NCBI GenBank assembly: GCA_947311485.1
Contig: CAMZLM010000111.1
Span: 1-38,877, forward strand
Origin: an uncultured Paracoccaceae bacterium
GTDB lineage: Bacteria; Pseudomonadota; Alphaproteobacteria; Rhodobacterales; Rhodobacteraceae
Length of the DNA: 38,877 nt
Reading direction: 5' to 3'
The notes beneath the pieces were generated by a model. It was not told the origin of the DNA. It searched no databases and was given only the letters and a program-made list of their open reading frames with translations. Shown here piece by piece: positions 1 through 6,855 of this stretch; position 1 is the first letter of the stretch, and each line of letters opens with the position of its first letter. Both the position numbers and the translations under genes were made by a program.

Positions 1-30
1 GTAGAGCCGGGTTCCACGTTGCACGCAATC

Positions 31-831
31 ATGGAAAACAAGCCGGACACACCACAGGAAGAGCTGGAAGAAATCGTTCTGAACCAGGATCAGGAACGGA
101 TGCTTGATGAATTGCGCACCCGTAAATTGAATAAGCGCAAGGTATCCTGGGAAACAGCGGTGGCCCCTTATCAGGATGTGCAGCGGTTCTCGGCGCGGTT
201 GCTGGGGCAGTTGGTTCGGGCGGATGTCACAGAGGCCCTGATCGCGGCGCTGGATGAAGATATCGACGATGAAACCCGCGAAAGCATTCTGTTTTCATTG
301 GCAGATCACGGCAAAGCCGATGGTGAATTGCCGGCGACCCTGCGCGATGACATGCTGGCGCTTTTGGCGGATGAAGCGTCTGAAATCCGCGTGTTGGCCA
401 CACGGGTTCTGGGCTGTTTACCGGGGGATGACATTGTTGCAGAGCTGGAATTGCTGCTGGAACATGACGATCAACTGGTTCGTGTGGAGGCAATTCAATC
501 GCTGGAACGTCGCGGTGTGATGACCGACGCGCTCAAGGAAATGTTGTGGGATAAATACATGGGGGCCGGCATTGCTGCCGCCCGTGCCATGGCACGCCTG
601 ATGGGGCCTCGGGCCGTTGATCCGCTGGTGAATTTTGCGGTGCACCACGACGGAACCTATCGCAGCGAGATCGGGAAATTGCTGGCGGAATATGCGCCGG
701 ACCGCGGCATGGAACGCCTGCTGGTTTTGCTGAACGATGAACAGAACCGCGCACATTGGCTGGTGGCGATGGATGCCTTGGCCGAAATTTTTGCACATGC
801 ACCCCGGCAAGAAACCCGGATGGTTGCCTGA
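31..831 (+). CDS. HEAT-repeat protein, 5' end uncertain
   Basis: Soluble, acidic, alpha-helical protein of about 266 residues. It contains several degenerate HEAT-like helical pairs, for example around 'LVRVEAIQSLERRG' and 'GPRAVDPLVNFAV', which normally make a protein-binding scaffold. No catalytic motif, signal peptide or membrane segment is visible. I placed the start at the ATG at 31. A TTG at 19 is also in frame, and the frame stays open to base 1, so the true start may lie outside the window. It stops 26 bases before the cupredoxin-like gene on the same strand and is probably the first visible gene of the maturation operon running to 6855. Its job there is unknown; HEAT proteins in such operons are usually assembly or chaperone partners. 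The HEAT call is fairly safe, but no function is assigned. Confidence 0.75.
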   Translation: MENKPDTPQEELEEIVLNQDQERMLDELRTRKLNKRKVSWETAVAPYQDVQRFSARLLGQLVRADVTEALIAALDEDIDDETRESILFSLADHGKADGELPATLRDDMLALLADEASEIRVLATRVLGCLPGDDIVAELELLLEHDDQLVRVEAIQSLERRGVMTDALKEMLWDKYMGAGIAAARAMARLMGPRAVDPLVNFAVHHDGTYRSEIGKLLAEYAPDRGMERLLVLLNDEQNRAHWLVAMDALAEIFAHAPRQETRMVA

Positions 832-857
832 TTTTCACCCTGAAGAGGACTAAACCT

Positions 858-1598
858 ATGAAGAAAATGCTTACAAAATCCGCACTGACCCTGGCGATGG
901 TCGGCTTGGCCACAATGGCCGGTGCCAAAGGATACAAGGCCGTAGATGTTGCCAATGGCGGCAGCTTTGTCGGAACGGTTGCCGCAGGTGATGCCAAGGC
1001 AGACACCCGCACCTATACCATTTCCAAGGATCCCGAAATTTGTGGCGAAGGTTCGCGCGAGGTTCCTTTTGTGGAACTGAATGAAAACGGCACCCTGAAA
1101 AATGCCGTGGTGTTCCTGAGCAATATCAAAGAGGGCAAAGCCATGCCCGAGGAATTGAAAAAGCTGACGCTGACCCAGGAAAAATGCGAATTTGCGCCGG
1201 CTTTGGGTGTGATGGCCAACAAGGGCGAATTGACAGCGGTAAATTCGGATCACACGCTGCATAACATCCACACCTATGAACAGATCGGCAAGGCGCGCCG
1301 CACCGTGATGAATGTGTCCCAGCCAAATGCGGGCGACACCGTGACCAAAAAGGTCAAGCTGCGCAAAGGCAACGGCATGAAAGTCGAATGTGATGCGCAT
1401 GATTTCATGCATTCCTTCGTTTACGTTGCGAAAAACCCGTATTTCTCGGTCGTTGATGAAACAGGAAACTTTGCGATCTCCGACATCCCTGCGGGCACCT
1501 ACAAGGTAATGATGTGGCATGGTTTTCTGGGCGAAAAGAAAATTGGTGAAATCACCGTTGATGCTGGTGGCGAAGTCAAGATGGACCTGTCCTACTAA
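858..1598 (+). CDS. exported cupredoxin-like ('methylamine utilization'-type) protein
   Basis: Protein of 246 residues with a Sec signal peptide (MKK, hydrophobic stretch, cleavage probably near AGA-KG, residue 21-22), so it acts in the periplasm. A histidine-rich segment (DHTLHNIH) is followed by 'VECDAHDFMHSF'. The C-x2-H-x2-M spacing, with an upstream His, fits the type-1 copper ligands of cupredoxin-fold proteins often annotated as methylamine-utilization or plastocyanin-like. The C-terminal part (ISDIPAGTYKVMMWH) looks like a carboxypeptidase-regulatory-like beta sandwich. The ATG at 858 is chosen because it gives the signal peptide and follows 'gaagagg'; an upstream in-frame start would bury the signal. 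Copper binding and electron transfer are inferences. No methylamine dehydrogenase genes are nearby, so the usual family name should not be read as a function. Confidence 0.8.
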   Translation: MKKMLTKSALTLAMVGLATMAGAKGYKAVDVANGGSFVGTVAAGDAKADTRTYTISKDPEICGEGSREVPFVELNENGTLKNAVVFLSNIKEGKAMPEELKKLTLTQEKCEFAPALGVMANKGELTAVNSDHTLHNIHTYEQIGKARRTVMNVSQPNAGDTVTKKVKLRKGNGMKVECDAHDFMHSFVYVAKNPYFSVVDETGNFAISDIPAGTYKVMMWHGFLGEKKIGEITVDAGGEVKMDLSY

Positions 1599-1618
1599 TC
1601 GAAATGGAGCCTCGGCCA

Positions 1619-1726
1619 ATGCAGGAGAAACGTAAAATCAACACGTTTGATGTTTTTGTTCTGGCCGGGGCCTTGGTCAATGTGGCGGTGGTGACATTAC
1701 TGTTGGGGTACTGGCTATTACACTGA
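1619..1726 (+). CDS. 35-residue single-pass membrane protein
   Basis: A short reading frame beginning ATG-CAG-GAG-AAA and ending TGA at 1724-1726. It encodes a basic N-terminus (MQEKRK), a polar turn (INTFD) and one strongly hydrophobic helix (about residues 12-34), ending in LLH. A 'ggag' ribosome-binding site sits 9 bases upstream (1606-1609). An in-frame ATG at 1604 would add five residues. The gene fills the gap between the cupredoxin-like gene (20 bases upstream) and the SUMF1-like gene, whose coding frame abuts or overlaps its stop. The topology resembles small helper subunits of membrane redox complexes. I do not recognise the family. Position, RBS and composition support it being real. 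Confidence 0.6.
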   Translation: MQEKRKINTFDVFVLAGALVNVAVVTLLLGYWLLH

Positions 1727-1737
1727 AAACAACCATA

Positions 1738-2559
1738 TTGGCGGCGCTTGTCGTCGCGGTATCGGGGGTCGGGGCCTATGCGGTTTTGTCCCCTGCCGGC
1801 CCTGAAGGCATGGCGTTTGTGCCCGCTGGCAAGGCCACGCTTGGCTATGTGTATTTCACCGGATTGTATGGCCCGATGCCCTATGATGTCGCGGCATTCT
1901 GGATGGATAAAACCGAGGTCACAAATGCCGCCTATCAGGCGTTTGTTGTGGCAACCGGCCATGCACCGGCGGCCTTTGCCGATGATCCCGAATTCAACCA
2001 GCCGGATCAACCGGTAACCGGTGTCACCCATAGCGATGCACTGGCGTATTGCGCGTGGGTGGGTAAGCGCCTGCCTACGGAAATCGAATGGGAAAAGGCC
2101 GCGCGTGGCACCGATGGGCGGATCTATCCGTGGGGGAACGAAGAAGAACTGAGCCGTGCCTATATCGTCGGTGAAGCACCCATAAGTATTGCAGGTTACG
2201 AGAGCGACATAAGCCCTTATGGCCTGCACGGAATGGCGGGGAATGTGTCGGAATGGGTGGCCGACACACGCACCGCCCGCGCGGGGGTGTGTCGAGATAA
2301 CACGACCACCCCCCGCGCTGCGACGCCGGAAATGTTGAAATTGTTGCAGGAACTGACCGCAGCCAACGGCGGCGTTGTCCCGGCATTATGTTCTTCGCCG
2401 GCTTCTATTGATGAAAGCATCCCGGGCGAGCCTTGCGCCTATATCAAAGGCAACAACTGGAATGGCCGGCCCCATATGACGGTCGCCAGCAATCGCATGT
2501 GGGATTACACGAATTCGATCGCCGAATTTGTCGGTTTCCGCTGCGCCAAAGACAGCTAG
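1738..2559 (+). CDS. SUMF1/formylglycine-generating-enzyme-fold protein, NirV-like, membrane anchored or exported
   Basis: Protein of about 273 residues with an N-terminal hydrophobic signal/anchor, then a full SUMF1 (FGE-sulfatase) domain. Visible motifs are 'GMAFVPAGKATLG', 'FWMDKTEVTNAAYQAFV', 'PVTGVTHSDALAYCAWVGKRLPTEIEWEKAARG', cited here in part, 'YPWGNE', 'GLHGMAGNVSEW' and the terminal 'VGFRC'. NirV, encoded beside copper nitrite reductase in some denitrifiers, belongs to this fold, as do EgtB- and PvdO-type enzymes. The start is unclear. The first conventional codon is TTG at 1738, but a CTG at 1723, overlapping the TGA of the preceding small gene, would give MKTTILAALVVAVSGVGAYA, a much better signal peptide. 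No sulfatase is in the window, so the substrate is unknown. A role in maturing an exported metalloprotein of this operon is an inference. Confidence 0.8.
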   Translation: MAALVVAVSGVGAYAVLSPAGPEGMAFVPAGKATLGYVYFTGLYGPMPYDVAAFWMDKTEVTNAAYQAFVVATGHAPAAFADDPEFNQPDQPVTGVTHSDALAYCAWVGKRLPTEIEWEKAARGTDGRIYPWGNEEELSRAYIVGEAPISIAGYESDISPYGLHGMAGNVSEWVADTRTARAGVCRDNTTTPRAATPEMLKLLQELTAANGGVVPALCSSPASIDESIPGEPCAYIKGNNWNGRPHMTVASNRMWDYTNSIAEFVGFRCAKDS

Positions 2560-2568
2560 GGGAAAACG

Positions 2569-4209
2569 ATGGTTGTAAATCTTGCAATTGATGAAGGCAT
2601 GGAAAATACGGCAGGTACTGCGCCTGTTGCGTTGAAACGTATTCTGGTGGCGCTGGATCAATCGGACTATGCCAATAACGCCATGAAACAGGCTACCCGT
2701 CTGTGTGACGGGCAGATCACCGGTATTCACGCCTATGCGGCACGCCTGCACGACCGGCGTTTCAAACAAATGGAAGGCGGCCTGCCCGAACGCTATCAAC
2801 GCGAGAGCGAAATGGAGCATCAGCGCGAGGTGCACGAGGATTTGATCGGCATGGGGCTTGGCCTGATTTCCGACAGCTATCACGATGCGGCCGAAGCCGT
2901 CGCCAAAAAGGCGGATGTGCCGTTTCAACGTCTGTCGCCCGAGGGCAAGAATTACGCCTGTCTGCTCGAGGAGATGCGCAAGCGTGACCATGACGTGTTG
3001 TTCATTGGTGCGCTGGGACTGGGGGCGGTGGCCGGTTCCACCATCGGCACGGTGTGCGAACGGGTGGTGCGGCGTGCGGATATGGATGTTTTCGTGGCCA
3101 AGGATCGCCGCCTGAATATTGGCGATGGCCCGCTTGTGGTGGGGATGGACGGCTCGCCGAAATCATTTGGTGCCCTGCTGACCGCGATTGATATTGGCAA
3201 GCGGCTGAATGTGCCGGTGCATGTGGTGGCGGCCTATGATCCGTTTTACCACTATGTGGCGTTCAACAAAATCTCGACCGTGCTGGACGAAGAGGCGGGC
3301 AAGGTGTTCCGTTTCAAGGAACAAGAGGAATTACACGAGGAACTGATTGATGATGGCATCGCCAAAATCTATCAGGCGCATTTGAATGTGGCGCAAACTG
3401 TGGCCAAGGATGCCGATGTGGATGTCGTCTGCGAACTGGTCGCGGGCAAGCCTTATCAGGCGATCAGGAAGTATACCGAAAAGGTCGGCGCGTCGCTGTT
3501 GCTGCTGGGGAAAACCGGTGTGCATGCGGATGAGGGGCTGGATATTGGCGGTAATACGGAAAACCTGCTGCGGATGGTTTCTTGTCATGTGTGGATCGGT
3601 CAGGTGGAACATTTCCCGCCTTCCGATGTGGTGGCTGAGGAAACCATCATGTGGTCGGACGAGGCCAGCGAAATGATCAACCGCGCGCCTGAATTCGTGC
3701 GCGGGATTGCTCGCACAGGTGTGATCCGCGAGGCCCAGAAACAGGGCCATACTTTTATCACCACGCGGTTTGTGGAAACCGTGATGTCGAAAATGATGCC
3801 CGGTGGCGGTAATCCGGCCGATGCGGTTCAACAGAGTTTCGAACGGCTGGATTGGGCCGATGACGCACGCGCGATGCTGGATCGTATCGCCGATGAATCG
3901 GTGCGGGAAAACATCGGATTGCGGGCAGAAAAATCCGCGCGGCGGGATGCGGCCAGTGTGGTGACATGTGACCACGTGGAGCCCTTCATGGCCGAAGCCG
4001 CGCTGGAACCGGCGAAACGGGATGATCTGGTCTGGCGCGCCGCCACTTTGGCACGGCTGCAACGGGTGCCGGAGGCCTTTCGTGATCAAGTGAAAACCAG
4101 CATCGAAAATTTTGCCCGCGAAAAAGGCCTGTCGGAAATCGGGGCCGAAATCGAGGAAGAGGCCTTTGCCATGGCGCGCATGGCGATGTGTCCGGTCGAC
4201 GGGAAATAG
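2569..4209 (+). CDS. tandem universal stress protein with three PCP_red-like repeats
   Basis: Cytoplasmic protein of 546 residues. Two UspA domains (about 20-185 and 188-335) are recognisable from the starts 'RILVALDQSDYANNA' and 'PLVVGMDGSPKSFGA' and from G-rich nucleotide-loop regions near their ends ('GALGLGAVAGSTIGT', 'GKTGVHADEGLDIGG'). The last 190 residues contain three similar units beginning near W362, W429 and W489. Each follows the PCP_red pattern (W-x2-x-A ... P-x-F/V-R ... A-x3-G). This domain is best known from the C-terminus of BchB/ChlB, the dark protochlorophyllide reductase. The start ATG follows 'ggggaa'. The gene lies 9 bases after the SUMF1-like gene and 1 base before the radical SAM gene, which has its own PCP_red tail. 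This suggests that the two proteins act on the same redox or tetrapyrrole target; that is an inference. Confidence 0.82.
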   Translation: MVVNLAIDEGMENTAGTAPVALKRILVALDQSDYANNAMKQATRLCDGQITGIHAYAARLHDRRFKQMEGGLPERYQRESEMEHQREVHEDLIGMGLGLISDSYHDAAEAVAKKADVPFQRLSPEGKNYACLLEEMRKRDHDVLFIGALGLGAVAGSTIGTVCERVVRRADMDVFVAKDRRLNIGDGPLVVGMDGSPKSFGALLTAIDIGKRLNVPVHVVAAYDPFYHYVAFNKISTVLDEEAGKVFRFKEQEELHEELIDDGIAKIYQAHLNVAQTVAKDADVDVVCELVAGKPYQAIRKYTEKVGASLLLLGKTGVHADEGLDIGGNTENLLRMVSCHVWIGQVEHFPPSDVVAEETIMWSDEASEMINRAPEFVRGIARTGVIREAQKQGHTFITTRFVETVMSKMMPGGGNPADAVQQSFERLDWADDARAMLDRIADESVRENIGLRAEKSARRDAASVVTCDHVEPFMAEAALEPAKRDDLVWRAATLARLQRVPEAFRDQVKTSIENFAREKGLSEIGAEIEEEAFAMARMAMCPVDGK

Positions 4210-4210
4210 C

Positions 4211-5476
4211 ATGGCCGAAGCCCCCTATCTGATTGCCTTGAACCTGACCGAACGATGCAACCTTGCCTGTGCGCATTGTTATCTGGATGCCAAGGTTCTG
4301 AAGGAAGGGGCGGTTGACGAGCTGCAAACCGGTGATCTGAAGCGGGTGCTGGATGAAATCGCAGAGGTCGGTCCAGAGGCCATGGTGGTTCTGACCGGTG
4401 GCGAACCGATGCTGCGCCGCGATTTGCCGGAGCTGGCCCGCCACGCCAGCGGGCTGGGATTAATGGTGGTGGTGGGGACCAACGGCATGTTGCTGCGGGC
4501 GGATCGTCTGGCCGAATTGCAACAGGCCGGTGTGGCCGGCGTAGGCATTTCTGTAGATTCACTAAACCCGAAAACCCATGATGATTTTCGGGGAAAAAAG
4601 GGGGCTTGGGCGAAAACCATGCAGGGGATTGATGCTTGCAAGGATGCAGGCATGCCATTCCAGATCCATTTTTCCGCCACCGATGAAACTGCCGATGAAA
4701 TTGATAACATGGTCGGTTTTGCCCGTGATGCGGGGGCCATGGTGTTGAATGTGTTTTTTATGGTCTGCACCGGACGCGGAGAGAAATACTCCGGCATTTC
4801 CGCCGAAAAATACGACCACGTTTTGCGCCGTGTGGCGAAGGCGGCCAAAGAGGAAAAACATTTGATGGTGCGGGCCAAATGCGCGCCGCATTTCAAACGG
4901 ATCGCGATAGAAATGGACCCCGAATGGCCGATCACGGCGGCGCATGGTTATGATGCGGGGGGGTGCATTGCAGCCACGCATTACGCACGGATTACACCGA
5001 ACGGGGATGTGACGCCTTGCCCGTTTATGGAAAATTCTTGTGGTTCGGTGCGGGATCAATCCTTTGCCGATATTTGGGAAAATGCGCCGGTCCTGAAGTC
5101 TCTGCGCGCGCCACGGCTGGAGGGGCGCTGCGGGGCGTGCGAATTTCAAAAACTCTGCGGGGGGTGTCGCGCGCGGCCTTTGGCATTGAATGGCAATATG
5201 ATGGGGGAGGACAGCCTATGCACCTATCAACCACAAGGCGGGGCGGTAATTATGCCGATGGTTCCGACCGGAACATCCCTGCAATGGACCGATGACGCGC
5301 AATCCCATCTGGCGCGGGTGCCGGGGTTTGTGCGCCGCATGGTGCGCCGCCGCGCCGAGGATTATGTCCGCGGCGAAGGGCGCAATGAAGTGACCAAAGC
5401 AGACCTGACCTTGTTGGCCAAACGCCGGTTTGGCGACGCGGGACCGCCGGCTTTTGTCAAGAAGTGGCACAAATGA
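4211..5476 (+). CDS. radical SAM/SPASM protein with C-terminal PCP_red domain (AhbD/NirJ-like)
   Basis: Protein of 421 residues. The radical-SAM [4Fe-4S] motif CNLACAHC gives C16, C20 and C23; the S-adenosylmethionine-binding 'GGEPM' follows. A cysteine-rich SPASM region (about 255-350, with 'CPFMENSCG', 'CGACEFQKLCGGC' and a further C) should hold auxiliary clusters. From W359 onward the sequence ('PGFVRRMVRRRAEDYV ... NEVTKADL') is a clear PCP_red domain. Sequence style and architecture place it near AhbD/NirJ enzymes, which modify porphyrin side chains in heme or heme d1 synthesis, but peptide-modifying relatives also exist. The ATG at 4211 is chosen because it starts right before the conserved domain, one base after the previous stop. 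The stop overlaps the start of the FAD oxidase gene (ATGA). A tetrapyrrole substrate fits the PPO-like neighbour but is not shown. Confidence 0.85.
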   Translation: MAEAPYLIALNLTERCNLACAHCYLDAKVLKEGAVDELQTGDLKRVLDEIAEVGPEAMVVLTGGEPMLRRDLPELARHASGLGLMVVVGTNGMLLRADRLAELQQAGVAGVGISVDSLNPKTHDDFRGKKGAWAKTMQGIDACKDAGMPFQIHFSATDETADEIDNMVGFARDAGAMVLNVFFMVCTGRGEKYSGISAEKYDHVLRRVAKAAKEEKHLMVRAKCAPHFKRIAIEMDPEWPITAAHGYDAGGCIAATHYARITPNGDVTPCPFMENSCGSVRDQSFADIWENAPVLKSLRAPRLEGRCGACEFQKLCGGCRARPLALNGNMMGEDSLCTYQPQGGAVIMPMVPTGTSLQWTDDAQSHLARVPGFVRRMVRRRAEDYVRGEGRNEVTKADLTLLAKRRFGDAGPPAFVKKWHK

Positions 5477-6855
5477 TGTTGGATGTGATCGTCATTGGTG
5501 GCGGGGTTTCAGGGTTGGCTACGGCGCATAACCTGATGCGACAGGGGCTGGATGTGCAGCTGCTGGAGCGGCAGGTGCGCACCGGCGGCAACGCGATTTC
5601 GCAGAGGTTTCAGGGGTTTCTGATGGAACACGGCCCCACCACGTTTAATGCGTCGGTTCCGGCCGCAATTCAGCATTTGTCCGATCTGGATTTACTGGCG
5701 GATGCCTGTGATCTGGGGGTGGGGGTCAAGCGGCGCTATTTGCTGGATGGCGATAAACTCAGCGGAATTTCCACGCATCCTTTGGGGTTTTTCCGGTCTG
5801 ATTACCTGTCCTTGCGCGGACGGGTTTCAATGCTGCTGGAAGGACTGCGCCCGCGCAAAAAAGACGGGGCAGAGGAAACCATCCACGCGTTTGCCAGCCG
5901 CCGTTTTGGGCGCGAGTTTGCCGACAAAATTATTGATCCGATGGCGGCGGGGCTGTTCATGGGGGATTCACATAAGCTGTCAATTAGCGGTGCCTTTGGC
6001 AAGCTGGCAGAAATGGAGCAAGAATTCGGATCAATCACACGCGGGGTTCTGGCGGCGAAGCGGGGCAGCGAACCCGGGCGGCATCTGTATTCGTGGTCTG
6101 GTGGTATGGCAACGGTACCGTCCGGTTTGGCAATGGCGCTGGGCAGTCGGGTTTTGACAGGGGTGACGGTTCTGGGGCTGCAAAAAACCGCACAAGGGTT
6201 CGTTGTTAAAACCACGCAGGGCAATCGGCAGGCCCGCGCGGTTGTGATAGCCGCGCAACCGCATGTGGCGGCGGGATTGCTGGAAAATATTGATCCCGTC
6301 GGGACGGCAGGTTTACGGGAAATCATGGCCCCGTCAATTAATGTGGTGTTTTTGGGTTATCGCCGCGATCAGGTGGCACATCCTCTGGACGGGTTGGGTT
6401 TTCTGACCACCAGAACGGAAAACCGGATTATTTCCGGGGTGCAGTTCGGATCCACCATGTACGAAGGGCGCGCACCGGATGGCCATGTGGCGATTTCAGC
6501 CTATGCCGGTGGTATGCGCAACCCTGATTTGCATAAGCTATCGGATGTGGACCTGACTGCGCAGGTGCAACAGGAGGTATCGCAAACTCTGGGTATAACC
6601 GGCGCGCCGGTTGTCACCCGCTTGCGTCGTTGGCCGTTGGGTTTGCCGCAATATTCACTGGGGCATATCCAACGCCGTGCTGTTCTGGCGGCGACGCCGG
6701 TGCGTGTTGAAGGGTTGTTTTTGGCGGGGAACTATCTGGACGGGGTTTCCATGGCGAACTGTCTGGATTGCGCCGGTCGTGTCGGAGCCGAGGCCGCGGC
6801 ATTTCTGGCGAACACACCTTCGATCGGCCAGTCAGGCATCCAGCGCACGGCGTAG
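5473..6855 (+). CDS. FAD-dependent protoporphyrinogen-oxidase-like enzyme (HemG/HemY type)
   Basis: Amine-oxidase-fold flavoprotein of 460 residues. The N-terminal dinucleotide-binding motif 'VIGGGVSGLATAHNL', the acidic 'LLERQ' and 'RTGGN' are followed by 'EHGPTTF', typical of oxygen-dependent protoporphyrinogen oxidases. The C-terminal FAD signature 'VEGLFLAGNYLDGVSMANCLDCA' is strong (cited in part: 'LFLAGNYLDGVS'). The reaction in the family is six-electron oxidation of protoporphyrinogen IX or coproporphyrinogen III. Whether this copy serves general heme synthesis or a specialised pathway with the adjacent radical SAM protein cannot be decided here. The start overlaps the upstream stop; a GTG at 5464 is an alternative. 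The last 24 bases overlap, tail to tail, the kinase gene on the other strand. Confidence 0.83.
   Translation: MMLDVIVIGGGVSGLATAHNLMRQGLDVQLLERQVRTGGNAISQRFQGFLMEHGPTTFNASVPAAIQHLSDLDLLADACDLGVGVKRRYLLDGDKLSGISTHPLGFFRSDYLSLRGRVSMLLEGLRPRKKDGAEETIHAFASRRFGREFADKIIDPMAAGLFMGDSHKLSISGAFGKLAEMEQEFGSITRGVLAAKRGSEPGRHLYSWSGGMATVPSGLAMALGSRVLTGVTVLGLQKTAQGFVVKTTQGNRQARAVVIAAQPHVAAGLLENIDPVGTAGLREIMAPSINVVFLGYRRDQVAHPLDGLGFLTTRTENRIISGVQFGSTMYEGRAPDGHVAISAYAGGMRNPDLHKLSDVDLTAQVQQEVSQTLGITGAPVVTRLRRWPLGLPQYSLGHIQRRAVLAATPVRVEGLFLAGNYLDGVSMANCLDCAGRVGAEAAAFLANTPSIGQSGIQRTA

Noticed and set aside
657-1619. Long reading frame on the minus strand opposite the cupredoxin-like gene
   Set aside because: Its product has no recognisable motif, whereas the plus-strand protein has a signal peptide and copper-type motif; a mirror of codon bias.
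858-2559. Denitrification or methylamine-oxidation operon based on NirV-like and MauL-like names
   Set aside because: No nitrite reductase or methylamine dehydrogenase gene is present in the window; the family names alone do not establish the pathway.
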